NCBI GenBank assembly: GCA_035235625.1
Contig: CP141149.1
Location: forward strand, 33,287,753 to 33,351,752
DNA length: 64,000 bases
DNA from: Saururus chinensis
Lineage: Eukaryota > Streptophyta > Magnoliopsida > Piperales > Saururaceae
Reading direction: 5' to 3'
Both the position numbers and the translations under genes were made by a program. The notes beneath the pieces are model-generated. The model did no database searches and was not told where the DNA came from. It saw nothing but the letters and a program-made list of their open reading frames with translations. This document shows positions 37,168 to 49,800 of the stretch, piece by piece. Position 1 is the stretch's first letter; every line of letters starts with the position of its first letter.

Positions 37168-39802
37168 ATGGAAGAAAACAAGGGTGAGATGAAGAGAAGG
37201 GGTAGGACGGAGATACTGCTAAATGAAGGGAAAGCGACGGGTGGGGACCTGGGCCCGGCGAACAAGGAGAAGAAGAGGTTCGAGCGGCGGCTGGTGAAAT
37301 TCGAGGCGTTGCCGGAGTTCCTGAAAGACAACGAGTTCATATTGGATCATTACAGGGCCGAGTGGCCGTTGAAAGAGGCGTTTCTCAGCGTCTTCTCTTG
37401 GCACAATGAAACTCTCAACGTCTGGACGTAAGCAATTTCTTATTTCCATGTCGCATTTCCTTTTTGCAGCTTTCCATCTCTCTCTATCTGTAATTTGTTT
37501 GATCGACTCGCTTTCCCTTCCGCACTATTCGATGCGGCCGCCCTTGCTTATTTTGCTGCTTGTTATCGTCTAGGCATTTGGCAGGATTTCTGCTGTTCGT
37601 TGCATTGACAGTCTTGAGCTTGATGGAGATTGCAGAGGTTAGAGGATTCATCACCGATTTTTCCAGGTTTTTCCTTCTTCCGCGTCCCGTCCTTCTGTTC
37701 TTATTTTAGTAAATCACATTTTGCTTAATCTGACTTAATTTCCATTCTATAGGTCGATGCCAACACCTTTGATGAAGAACATATCTCAAGCAATTTTACC
37801 AGTAAGCACTTCCTTCAACATTTTCAAACTTCAACACACTTCATTCGATCTCATTTTCAATTATATTAATGGATATAGTTTTGCACGGAAGTAAGATTCG
37901 GAAAATTTGTCCCGCTTAGTTTGAGGAGAATTTTGAGGAAAGGAGGAGGGTCCTCGTTGACACAGTTTGTCAATTCACGTAAAGATCGTGACCCTTTACC
38001 TAATTCGCATGCGCACCGAATACACTCGTTGCGTTTTCACTCTGCAATAGTACAAATTCCATGTGCGAATGTGTTCTTCCAACAACAACGGCTCGTGATT
38101 AAATTATGCCACATTGGGTTGGTCACTTCTTATGCATTGTTGTTGTTATAAATTTGAAGAAAAACTTCGGTATGAGCCTGGGGCCTAAGCCTGAGTGAGT
38201 TTAAGGATCACGAGTCTTTGGATTGAGATTGGACAGCTGAAGGGGTATACAAGCTAAATGGCCCTAAATTATATCCATTGTCGGATCAAAATCGTGAACA
38301 CAGGCTCATAATAAGGGGGCACAAAGTTAAAAAAAACTTTAAACTCCGCGGCCTTTCATTGTCTCTGTTGTATTTCAAATTAAATGGACCCCTTCATAAC
38401 GAGTGCAGTGAGGGGCATGTCATACGCGTGAAGTTGGTCATGCCGTTCGTTCTCCAGCTGTAGTATGCTAATGTTGGCCATTAGACCAGTTCTGCGGATT
38501 GTGACGTTCGTCCATTACTTGAAATACCAACAACAACCGCCACCCCATGTGCCGTGGTCTCTAGCGGGCCCTCTCTTCATCAAAGCCCTACTCAAGGTGG
38601 CTGGCTGTCTGCTACAAAATGCCACCCGACCACCACCGTCCTTACTTGACGTGTTTGGCCTTACCATTTTTATGACTAGAGCCCCTTGAATATGGTACAT
38701 AAAGGGGCATAGAAAACTTCAAGAAAACGTTTTTTAGTCCAGATACCAGCAAATTAATGGTTGACAAAACCTAGTCGAAATCTGAGATTCATTTGGAATC
38801 TTCGACTTCCCTTTTGTTCCCCGGAAGCTGGATACCTTCATGAATCATTTATTTAGTGGCTCATGTATGCCATGTGAGCCTGTGCTGCTCCGGACTTCAC
38901 TTGCTCAATACCGTGCAATATTTAATTGCAGACGGTTCGATTGAATTAATTAAGCCCAAAAAAAAGGTCCTAGATAATGGGATGGGATGGAATGGAATGC
39001 ATGAATGGGCGGGTCTTTCTTTTATTTTCTTACACTGAATGGGCAATAACTGAGTACTCAAGAACAAACTCATGTCCTTGTTTGTTTGTCGTGACAGGAG
39101 TTTCTGCCCAGAGAAGCCGGTAGCAGGAGCCGCGCAGGTGCAGAAAGGGAAGTGAGGGAGACGAGGGTGGCGCAGTGGCCGTGGTTCGTGTTCCTGGCCG
39201 GGGCCATGACATGCCTGGCGTGCAGCTCCCTCTCCCATCTCCTGGCCTGCCACTCCCGCCGCCTCAACCTCTTCTTCTGGCGCCTCGACTACGCCGGCAT
39301 CTCCCTCATGATCGTCACCTCCTTCTTCCCGCCCATCTACTACGCCTTCCTCTGCCACCCCCGGTCCCGCCTCCTCTATCTCTCCGCCATTGCGGTCCTT
39401 GGCCTCCTCGCAGTCGTCACTCTCCTCGCCCCGGCCCTCTCCTCCCCGCGCTTCCGCCGGTTCCGCGCCGCGCTCTTCCTTGCCATGGGCTTCTCGGGCG
39501 TGGTCCCCGCGGTCCACGCCCTCGCCCTCAACTGGGACCACAGCGAGTGCCACCTGGCCCTGGCGTACGAGCTAGTCATGGCTGTGGCATACGGGACGGG
39601 GGCGGCATTCTACGTGAGCCGGGTGCCCGAGCGGTGGCTCCCGGGGGCCTTCGACATTGCCGGTCACAGCCACCAGATCTTCCACATCTTTGTCATCCTC
39701 GGCGCGCTTGCCCACGTGAAGGCATCTCTCGTCCTACGCGACTGGCGCGACGGTGGAGCCGCCTCCTGCAGCGCCTCATTTCCGGGATCGGTGTGGCACT
39801 AA
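37168..39802 (+). CDS. HHP: Heptahelical transmembrane protein (HHP, AdipoR/PAQR family), 4 exons, 368 aa
   Basis: Exons are 37168-37427, 37574-37666, 37753-37801 and 39098-39802, all with GT/AG junctions; the summed reading frame is open for 368 aa. The cytosolic N-terminus has the plant HHP signature [19 protein letters not shown] and [15 protein letters not shown]. Seven hydrophobic segments follow. Zinc-site residues of the AdipoR family are in place: S177-x3-H181, D198 and H326-x3-H330 in the C-terminal GHSHQIFH. Length is normal for the plant family (about 330-390 aa), and the layout is closest to the HHP4/HHP5 type. Plant HHPs are implicated in hormone, sugar and cold signalling; the ligand is not settled. 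Exon 4 is strikingly GC-rich. An AATAAA at 39975-39980 is a candidate poly(A) signal. The 1.3-kb third intron shows no further exon. Confidence 0.95.
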
Positions 39803-42109
39803 ATTGCCTGACCTCCACAAGGGAAACAAAAAATTAGGGGAAATTTATTTTTTCTTTCTTTCCTTATATTTTTTTTAACTGACAGTAGTCAGTTGATTAG
39901 TCATGGGCCATCCCGCAGTGTATGTAGAGTATTAACTATTAGTATGGTAGTATTACTTCAAGGGTTTATTTTCAATAAACCCATCACCGATTCACCAACA
40001 ACCGAGACCTCAAAACACAACAAAGAATAGGGCATACAAACAGTCACGAACAGAAAAAACAGAGGTTCCATACCCTAATATAAACGAGGAGTACACCACG
40101 AATTATGTAGAAATTCTAACGCAAACTACTACGGCTACATAGAAAATGTCAGGGCACTTCACAAGGTTATCTTCAAAAGGCTGGTACCACGCTGCCATGC
40201 GGATTACCAACGGAAAACCTATGCCCAAACTGAAGTAAGCAAGGGTAAGCCACCAAAATACTCCACATCACTATAGAAGGCGGAGGCAGAAACCAACAAT
40301 ACTACATACTCTCTGCAGTGAAGGCAGGAACCACCAACAACTGGGACCTCTACCTGTCCAATCCAAGAAAGGATGGGCACGCCGTAGAGCACATTAGCAT
40401 GGACCTCTACTCCACCCCTTCAAGAGAGAAACGTGGAGCGATGTTGATGATGGTTTGTTGAGTCTCCTGTGGCGCTAATATAATAACTTACTAATCTCAT
40501 AAGAAACATAACTAAATAGAGGCAATTGAATCGAACGGGAATGTTATATCAGTTAAGATGTTGGTTGGGAGTGCAAATCATACAAAAAGGTCCTTACAAG
40601 TTATATAACCCCCACAAAAAAAGGGTTACACGTGAATTATTGGGGTGGTGAAAACCGAAAAGGGGTTCCTACGGATTGGTGATTGTGGTCTTCAAAAGAC
40701 TGAAGCCTTAAATAAGGATAGCTACTAACCTTTAAAAGATCATTGTGTAGGTAAATTGGAGTGGTAAGACTTAATGAGGTCTGACATTTTGCTATTGTTA
40801 TCCACGAGCAGCATAAGCATAATAGGTTTTCATCTTTATTTTTTGGCATGAAAGTGCAACCAACCAGTTCAAACATGGGCTAAAGGACTTGGGGTGCAGA
40901 GTTGCGTATGTTTTTGTGAACTCCAAGGGGGAGTAACAATGTTAGTGGAACTTAAACATCTATATGGCCAATGATGAGTTGATGTAAATTGTGATGAGTG
41001 AAGATTGTATTGTTTTTAAATTATAAATGATATTTTATAAATTGTGTTATCACTTATAGATTTACTTCTAATGGGTATATGGATATACTTAACATCCTAG
41101 TCATGCAAGTGAGAGGACAAACAATTGGCGAGTAAAAATTTTGTAAAGGATGATTAATGAGGCTTTTCGGGAGTAGATCAAGACTTTTAACTTTTAAAAT
41201 AAGGTAATGGTTTGTAACAAAACCATAAAATGTTTAACTTGTTACATACTTTATTATATTGGCCAGCTAGACTGCATGTACATGAATGAGACATGGCCTA
41301 TCTTGGGAACAATTTATTGTAATAGTAGTGATAAATAATTTATTATCCGTATAATTAGAAAACCTCTTAATTTTGAAGTTAATAAAAGAAAAATCTTTGG
41401 TCATAATCTTTTGCAATTTAATTTTTTTATAAAATCATACTATTATATAAAGTAAACTAGGTGGCTATAGAATTTTTTTTTTTTGACCATTTTACTTATA
41501 GTTCTCATTTTACTCATGTTTTATATTCTCGTGTTTTTTAGTATAAGTTATAATTAGTATGTGATTTGAGGATATCTTAGTAATATTATTTACTTACACT
41601 CTTTTAGATGTTTGCCCCATGTCAACATAATATTAGGGGATGTTGTGACATAAACTATATTTTTTAGGTTATGTTAATTTCGATTTTGTAATATTACATC
41701 TTATACTCTTGAACTCAAATTTGTACATTCTTAATATCGCCAAAAAGTTATAGATGAACTTTATCAAATAAGATCTTTTCATTTTTTTTTGTGGGCCTAA
41801 TGTATATAACACGTTCTCTATAATAATTTTTTTTATTTTTATCTATACTATACATGTTCAAATTTATGTATTTTTAACACCCTAAAAAAACTCCTAAACA
41901 ACTGACAAATGAAACTTGTTGACAAAAATAGTCATGAAAATAAACAGTATGCTTTATGACACAAAGTCCTTTGACATTAATATCTTCATTGACCTTTTTA
42001 CATAATATTTAAACTATAAATTTAGACTTATATATGCCTACTATAAATAAAGTTGGGTCAATATAAAATTTATGTATATAATTATTATTATTTTGAAAGT
42101 TTATATTAT
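39803..42109. other. Intergenic region downstream of HHP, no gene seen
   Basis: The first ~180 bp should be the HHP 3' UTR, ending near the AATAAA at 39975. The remainder is AT-rich, and a minus-strand frame at 40637-40876 has no known domain. Sequence after about 41400 becomes T/A-rich up to the MULE terminal repeat. Confidence 0.4.
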
Positions 42110-42259
42110 AATGTAAAAATTATATAAATAATAATTAAAAAAATAATTACCTTTTTGGACTACTTTGAAAAATATTTTCTAAAATGGTGTTCCTTTTTGC
42201 CAAGCAAACACTAGCCAAAAAGTCATGTTTCGTCACATAAAAGTAAATTTTAAGAAAGA

Positions 42260-43092
42260 GTTCAAAAATGATACATTGACGGACTTGATTGGGGCAACAA
42301 CTTGTGCACTTACAATAGAAAATTTTGATGCTAAAATTGAATTAATTGGTTAAGAGAGTTTTAGGGCAAAACATCTTCTCTTAGGAGGAGAATTGCATCC
42401 TGCAAAGTGGTCCCTTGCCCACAGTAGTTTTAAGACATTTGACATGACGACTACAAATATAGCTAAAACTTTAAATAGTGTCTTGAAGGGGGCACGAGGA
42501 TTACCCATGTAGGCTTTAGTGTCAGCTATTTTTTATCGGTCATAAAAAATGTCATTAAACAATCTTCTGCCACATTTGCCATGGCCACCCCATATACTCC
42601 TAAAGTGGAAGCGATATTGAGAGAGTAAATAAGAAAAATTGGGGAGTATATAGTTAATAGGATCAACAACGGTAAATACGAAGTGACGTCAATTCATGCA
42701 TGGAAGGTTATGGTAAATGTGGTGATGCATACTTGTATATGCAACATCCCTCAGGTTTATTGTTATCCTTACTCACACCTTATTGCCATGTAGGCAAAGC
42801 GGTGGGAGTCGATTCAGGCATCACTATTTTATATATCTCCTACTTATAAAAATGTGTATTTGGCATAATTTTATTCTCCTCGTGGTTGGGAGTATTGGGA
42901 GAGGGATATACCTTTTGTGTTATACCCTCCAATAGCAACAAGGCAACCCGGTCGCCCATAGTCTATTCGTATTAGGAATACAATAGACCGTAGAACTATA
43001 GAAAGAGATGGTAGATGAGGATATAAATGCGGGAGGTGTAAACAAAGTGGGCACAATAGTAAATCATGTGGAAGCCCTCCTGTTGATTGGTA
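42260..43092 (+). pseudogene. MuDR/MULE transposase C-terminal remnant with SWIM and zinc knuckle
   Basis: Broken frames give ATTCALTIENFDAKI, then LHPAKWSLAHSSFKTFDM and NIAKTLNSVLKGARGLP, the MULE region that precedes SWIM. A SWIM-like CIC..CYPYSHLIAM lies near 42738-42795. A final RQPGRPQSIRIRNT is followed by CGRCKQSGHNSKSC (a CCHC knuckle, near 43025-43070). There are several in-frame stops. The catalytic DDE part is absent from the window's copy. Confidence 0.8.
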
Positions 43093-43369
43093 AACATATA
43101 ATCAATCTCTTTATTTATTCTATATTTTATGTATAAGCATATGTTCCTTACAATTAATGATATAATCTTAATTTTCCGCATATCATATAGATCATGCAAA
43201 GCCTTGTTATGGGCCAAGCCCGATTGATGCTTCTTTACTCGTACAATAGGAGTCACATAGGTCGGCTACTATTTGGAGAGGAGAGGTAGGGTATAATAAC
43301 TCGTTTTAAAATTTGTTTCATTTTTTTAAAGATATAGTACGTTATGTTATAATTTTAAATTTTATTATA

Positions 43370-45010
43370 GGACCCCAGGTACCTTGAGTGCACCGAACAT
43401 TTTAAATATCTCTGTCATTAGCCCGTAGATGAGCGTATGTTACCCTATATCGAGCGAGCGAGATTTGAGCATTTCATTCATCTACAATATGTTCGTCTTG
43501 ATTGACCTTTATTAACAACTCTCATTAAGAGATGGAGAAGGGAGATACAGACGTTTCATTTGTCCTATGGAGAGATGTTCATTACTCTCATGGATGTGAC
43601 AGTTCTATTAGGATTTCGCATGAATGGACATCCAGTGACAGGCACGACAGGAGGAGCTCATGTGGATATATTAGTTAGACTCCTTAGTAGAGCTCCTCCT
43701 ACTATATTGATGCATGGTAGCCGAGTGAGCCTACGATGGCTCTTGTAGGAGTTTTGAGAGCTCTCAGTAGATGCTACGGAGATAGTTATCAAGCAGCATG
43801 CACAAGCCTATCTATTACATTTACTTGGAACCACGATATTTGCGAATACCACGAGCAGCCATGTACATGTGTCCTATCTCTCCCTCTTTGCGGACTTCGA
43901 CATGGTAGGTACTTATTTATGGGGCAGTGCTATTCTTGTATTTTTATACCAAGAGTTAGGGAAAGCATGTTAGGCCATGACCTCGGGGATTGCGGGTTGT
44001 CTGACCCTTCTTCAGGTAAATAATTGCATAACTTTAAATATTATTTTGGGCACGTATAATTCTTTAATTTTATTTAATATTTGTTATCATATTTTATGAC
44101 ATAGCTATGGTCATGAGAGCATTTACACGTCGAACGACCAAGTGCTAAGATGAGTCACTTAGTCGAGGGTGTTCCATTAGGAGCGAGGTAAACTATATTT
44201 ACGTTTAACACTTAATTTTTTTAGCAACGTTTTATGTACATATGCTAAACTCATTTTTTTAAATTTAACTCCTTAAGGTGGAATGTTTGGAAAAAGAGAA
44301 CCGAAAATCCCCAAGGAGTCCTCCAATTGTATAGAGGGGAGTTAGACCACCAGCGGCCATATAAAGTAATTTTATTGTCGTGTTGTACTTTTTTTATAAT
44401 GATTATAAAAAAAATTATCGTTATTTAAACTAAATTATCTTTATATATTGTATAGGTTATTTGGCAGTCGTACTCACCGGAAGTGTTGGCTGTGTTAGCT
44501 CCTCTATGTACTAACGGTCAAGAGGTGTGGATATCTCGTACTCCATTAATATGTTACAAGATTGTAGAGATGTATGTGTCAGATCGGGTAATCCTCTAGT
44601 TTAACTTAGAGCAAGGGGTCCCACCGTCTACCGTAGAGTTTGCCTATCGCATCACTCGATAGGGCTGCCATATTACCGACTGGACTTTACATCATGCTTC
44701 ATATATCGCTCGATTGGAGGATAAGAGAGGCACTGCTATCAGAGGGGAGATGGCTACGACATTGCGAGATGTTCGTAATGCTTATATGCAGTGGTATTTA
44801 TCGATTACACAACGATATATTTTACTGCGCGATGATGTAGAGGAGATGACATATCAACCTAGGAGAGCGTATGAGGCAGCTTTGGTAAGTACAACTTTGT
44901 TAATTAAGGCATATATTATTTTCTTATTTCTTATTAATTGTTTATCTAATATTTAATTTATTTTTTTATAGCTTCATCTAGTTCGACATACGCATGAGCA
45001 TTTGACTGAT
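43370..45010 (+). pseudogene. Plant mobile domain (PMD/MAIN-like) remnant
   Basis: DPRYLECTEHF..., ERARFEHFIHLQY near 43375-43500 is followed by LSYGEMFITLMDVTVLLGFR and GHPVTG at 43557-43640, the hallmark block of the PMD family. Further parts include WNVWKKRTENPQGVLQLYRG near 44280-44335 and VIWQSYSPEVLAVLAPLCT near 44458-44515. VRNAYMQWYLSITQRYI at 44772-44822 matches the PMD C-terminal part. Stops and intron-like AT-rich gaps interrupt it. PMD genes are known both as host genes (MAIN, MAIL1) and as cargo of MULE and gypsy elements. Confidence 0.8.
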
Positions 45011-45329
45011 GCAATTAACACCTATACTTCGAGCAAGGTCTTATTAGCAGCATTTCAGTCGGTGATTAGGAAGTCTGATGATGTCATTCGTAGCTTGCCA
45101 CTGCTTTAGTCGGTAATTACAGATGTTCATAGAGATTATCCTGTCGATGAGGCCACTCAAACACAAACGATGCACTCTTTATTCCCTGATATTCCATCTT
45201 CATCAGCAGTGCATAACTCTCCTCCAAGTTCAGCATTTCCAGTCACTGCACATGTAGCTCAGATCCAATTTTATATTATAGACAACATCAGCCTACTCGT
45301 GTTGAACCATCTATTACTATGCTGAGCCA

Positions 45330-45430
45330 GAGTCGGAGCCAGAGCCATATCCCGAGCCGGAGCTAGAGCTAGAGCTAGAGTCATAGCCAGAGCTAAAGGT
45401 AGATCATGAGGAGGAGCTCGTACATCACCG
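45330..45430 (+). repeat. GAGCCA/GAGCTA hexamer-like run in the MULE cargo
   Basis: Repeated GAGCC(A/G)GAGC units encode a Glu-Pro/Glu-Leu-rich tail in one frame, probably the low-complexity C-terminus of the PMD protein. Confidence 0.6.
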
Positions 45431-45684
45431 TAGAAGATGAGGTCAAGGATGTAGGAGATTATGACATTGAATTTTTTATATGTTTATTTTAAACTAAATA
45501 TTTTTTTGACTTGTGATGTAATATATTTGATAAACATTTATATTTTATGTTTGTCTATGATATACTTTAATATTATATTTGTTATTCATAGAATTGGTGG
45601 AATGAATGCAATTATGTATGTATTGAATCAATAAACAGGGACATGTGATAAAGTTAGTTTAAAATAAATTTTTTTTAAAGTAAT

Positions 45685-45900
45685 TTGATTTCGTCATTTA
45701 GAAGGACGAAATCAATACGGTTAAGAACCGAATGCTCAAAATGTGTTAAGTGTAGTGATTTCGTCGTTTAGAAGGACGAAATTAGCTTAAGTTGATTTCG
45801 TTATTCTAAACGACGAAATCGGGTCAAGTCGTTTTAAACCGATTTCGTTCTTTAGAATAACGAAATCAACTTAAACCCGATTTCATCTTTCTAAATGACA
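45685..45900. repeat. Cluster of GATTTCGTC..GACGAAATC inverted motifs
   Basis: Eight or more copies of GATTTCGT(C/T)..TTTAGAA..(G)ACGAAATC alternate in both orientations, making several short hairpins. Similar motifs occur at 20345-20410, 21035-21140 and 24609-24640. Confidence 0.85.
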
Positions 45901-46522
45901 AAATTATCTAATTTTTTTTTAAAAAACCATGTAGGCACCAACTGCTTGGTTGACACCTATATGGCAAAAAAGAATACTATTTTAAAAAATATTTTCTAAA
46001 ATAGTCTAAAATGGTAATTATTATTTTAAATTATTTTTTAAATAATTTTCTTTATTATAATTATAACATGCCATGGAGACATTAAGACATAATTTATTTA
46101 TAATTAAATTTATATTTACATCCAGTATGTGTACATTCTTACTAGTTTATTTTTAAAATTTAAAAAGGTGTAAAGCCATTTTCGTAACATGCCATTACCG
46201 GTTGAATATCGGGTTCAATGTTTTAAACGTGATCCGGGTTGGAATACGCGCCAGACAGACCGAACCGCGTTAGGCATCTGCGAAGGGTTGCCCGACAAGA
46301 TGGCGGCAACTCAGCTCCCCTAATTCTTCATCTGAGAAACGTGACGGCGGTCGGTTTCAGCGCGTGAGAAGTGGGTGAAATAGCAGAAAAACAGAAGAAA
46401 AAATTGGTCTAAAAAAGAGAACAAAAGAAATTGGGAAGCGAAGAATGCGACCTTTCTCCCTTCTCGTGTAAGCGGAATGTGGTCTGCCGCACTTCCTAAG
46501 TCCAAAGGCATGGTTTTTGTGG

Positions 46523-46530
46523 TATAAAAG
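46523..46530 (+). promoter_or_regulatory. TATA box of the MGD1-type gene
   Basis: TATAAAAG is a canonical plant TATA box about 350 bp before the start codon. It is followed by a CT-rich leader with a CTGCCTCCGCCTCCGCCTCC run (46550-46578). Confidence 0.7.
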
Positions 46531-46881
46531 CATATATTCCAGCATCTCCTGCCTCTGCCTCCGCCTCCGCCTCCGCCTCATAACTCCAATCAATCCTCTT
46601 TTATGTGGCCAGCAGCGCGCCTCAAGATTGCCTCCACCCTCCGCCTACAGTCTCCTGCTTGTCTCGCGCTGTCTCTTATACCCCTACGCTTGTCCTTCTC
46701 GTCCTTTTCTTCTTTCTATCCCCACTGGAAGTTTCTCTTAACACAGTGCGAGCTATCTATCAAGGTCTTCATTCTTTTGCTCGTCTTTCAGTGAGCGAAA
46801 AATTGTGTCTTCTTTTGTTCCATCGTCAATGTGACGTTCTTTTTAGACTTCACCCTTTTCGAGTTTTCCGCTGTTCCCCCC

Positions 46882-49800
46882 ATGCATACTTCGTCACTTT
46901 CTCAGGAATCCACTTACATTACTGACCTCATACCGTACCATGACGCCTTCTCGTTAAATGGGTCTTGCTCGATCTTCTTAAACTCTGGCCTCTTCAATCG
47001 TTTGGGTGGAATTTTCTACCAGAGGAAGTCCAAGTTTGTGGCTTCACTTGGGTTTAGAGATGCTGATTTCAAGCCTAGAAGAATGTGGAACGAGTTTAAC
47101 AAGTTCATTAGACTGCACTGTGATAGAATTCCAATCGGTTTTGGGTCGATGGGGACCAAGTCGGGAGAGAATCTGTCGCCTGACGATGGGTCTCATGTAT
47201 CGGAAGACAATGAGCTGCAAGCCAACGGTGTTGAATCGCAGTTCCCGAAGAAAGTTTTGATTCTGATGAGTGACACCGGGGGTGGTCATAGGGCTTCTGC
47301 CGAGGCCATCAAGGACGCTTTCAATCAAGAGTTTGGTGATGATTATCAGGTCTGTTCTTGTTTCGGTCGTAGCTAACACTATACACCATGTTAACAATTG
47401 CAAAGTGGAGATAAAAGGAATGTATAATTTGTACTTGTGAGAGTCATTAGCAGTTATTTGTGACAGGTCTTTGTTACAGATTTGTGGTCGGAACACACGC
47501 CGTGGCCTTTCAACCAGTTGCCCAGAAGCTACAATTTTTTAGTCAAACATGGCACTCTCTGGAAGATGACTTATTATGGAAGTGCTCCAAAGTTAGTTCA
47601 CCAGCCCCATTTTGCAGCCACTTCGACCTTTATAGCTCGGTAAGTTTTTGTTTTCCTTCGGTCTTCGTTTTGAAATGTTGTTTTCTTATAATAAAATCCA
47701 ATAAGTGATTACATGTTAAACATTACTCGATCAGAGTATCTTCCGTTACTTGCTTGTTTGTGTGTGACATTTGCTGAGTGTTCTTTATATGTATTTTCAG
47801 TCATCGTTCCCATATCATGAACTAAACAATTTTTTATTCTTACGTGGTACATGATTTGGTGGTTTTAAACTTGTTCATGAATATGTATCTTCTGTACATC
47901 TGATTATTTTAAGGTGAATACTAGTTGAGGCATATCATGTGGCTTTCTTCTTCTGGGTCATGCAGGAGAGTTGCCAAGGGACTATTGAAATATGCCTCAA
48001 TTTTACTATGAACAGACTCATATATTATGAACCGAACAGTTGATAATTCTTACCAGGTGCATAATTTGGTGAACTTTAAACTGGTGCATGAATGTATGTC
48101 TTCTGTACATCTGATTACTGTAAGGTCAATGCTAATTGAGGCATATTCATCTTGTGGTTTTCTTCTTCTGGGCTATGCAGGGAAGTTGCCAGAGGGTTAA
48201 TGAAATACCGGCCGGATATTATCATCAGTGTGCATCCATTGATGCAGCACGTGCCACTCCGAATCCTTAGAGCAAAAGGCCTTCTGAACAAGATTGTTTT
48301 TACAACAGTGGTCACAGACCTTAGCACCTGCCATCCCACATGGTGAATATACCATCTTTTATGACTAATGTTTTTTTATTTTGTCCCAACAAAATCATAA
48401 TCGTATTGAAGAAAATTGTCACATACAGACCAGAGCATTTAAACAAAATACGTATAGTTTCTACTTTTCCTCTTTGATCTTACATAAAAGTTTCACTTAC
48501 CGAGTCATGTTTGGTCTGACCATGATTATTCATATTAAGAGCTTGGAACAAAATAAAATCTGCCAATAACATGCAATATAGCTAAAAATGCTGTGAACCC
48601 TATGCTCATTTTAAGGATTGTATTAGGTGCAATCTTTGTGCCCATGTTATCCGTGTAGAACTGCGGCATTGTGTTCGCCCCACCAGATTAATTTCCAGCT
48701 ACACCTGCTCTTCTCCGCCTCATGTTTGCCATGGCTTCTGCACTGCCCTTCGATGGGATTCACCATTTGCTACAATATTTTCTGAAAAATTTGACGTTGG
48801 GAAACAGGATGATTGCAAGTCAAGCCTTGGTGGTTGAACCAGAATTCGGTAGTGGTAATAGAGATAAATGTTACACTGCCTATATCAGGCCTTAGAATAT
48901 ATTGCTGGTGGTTCTTTTACCATGGGTAATTGAAGAGTGCGCTAACAATTGGTGCTTATGTCTTGTTAGATGTGCTTGGAATCATCCTCTGCATTTTAGG
49001 TGGAAGTTTGATGAGTTTGGTTATCCTCGAGTTATTATGTAGTGTCTGAAGCCTTTCTCCTTCTCCTCATTTAATAAGATTCCAATAATGACTTTTCCCT
49101 TAAGATGTATAATGTCGTGTAAGACAGTGTCTAATGGGATGACAGCATTATATATCAGGTTCCATAAACTTGTAACGAGATGCTACTGCCCTACAAATGA
49201 CGTGGCCAAAAGGGCAGCAAAAGCTGGACTTAAACCTTCACAGATTAAGGTGTATGGTCTTCCTGTTCGGCCATCTTTTGTTAAGCCTATTCCACCTAAG
49301 GTTGGCTATTTTCTGTTGAAATAATTTTGCACTGATAAGCAACTTTTGGTTGACTAATGAAATTGAGACTGTTTGTTTCCTACAGGATGAATTAAGGAGA
49401 CAATTGGGTTTGGATGTAAATTTACCTGCTGTTTTATTGATGGGAGGAGGGGAAGGCATGGGACCCATTGAAGCAACTACCAGGGCCCTAGGTGATTCTT
49501 TGTATGACGGGACTCTTGGGGAACCAATAGGTCAGATTCTTGTGATATGTGGGCGCAACAAAAATCTTGCCAATAAGCTGAAGTCAATTAGTTGGAAAAT
49601 TCCCGTTCAGGTACTATTTTACCTGCATGATGTTTGGGAATGCACATTTGTAAGTGTGTATGTGTGCACATGTTTCTTTGTATTTTTTATTATTCAGTTG
49701 ATTCATATGTTTAGACTAAGATTGCAAACAAAATGTTCGTGGGAACCTCTCTTATTTGACAAAATGAGTTAATGCTGTTTGTTTTCTGAAAAAGAGGAAG

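Larger units (their letters stand above)
42110..46055 (+). mobile_element. MULE carrying transposase C-terminus and a plant mobile domain gene, decayed
   Basis: Long inverted ends: the left end (42110-42240) reads ATAATTACC..GACTACTTTG..AAATGGTGTTCCTTTTTGCCA, and the right end (45905-46055) is its complement. Flanks share ATTATAAT. GATTTCGTC..GACGAAATC inverted motifs cluster at 45685-45895, as in the element at 20203. Between the ends lie MULE transposase sequence and a PMD sequence, both plus strand and both broken. The two elements therefore form one family, with this copy derived from the coding member. Confidence 0.85.

Noticed and set aside
39175..39837. 220-codon frame overlapping HHP exon 4
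   Set aside because: It is a +2 frame shadow of a GC-rich exon; the HHP frame has family motifs and correct splicing.
42871..43256. Minus-strand frames over the MULE remnant
   Set aside because: The plus strand carries the transposase zinc knuckle and PMD motifs; the minus frames are shadows.
46831..46881. Upstream extension of the MGD1 reading frame
   Set aside because: The frame is open but begins with GTG; the first ATG, at 46882, gives the expected MGD1 N-terminus.
47044..47496. 150-codon minus-strand frame across MGD1 exon 1 and intron 1
   Set aside because: It is antisense to a well-supported exon and has no domain.
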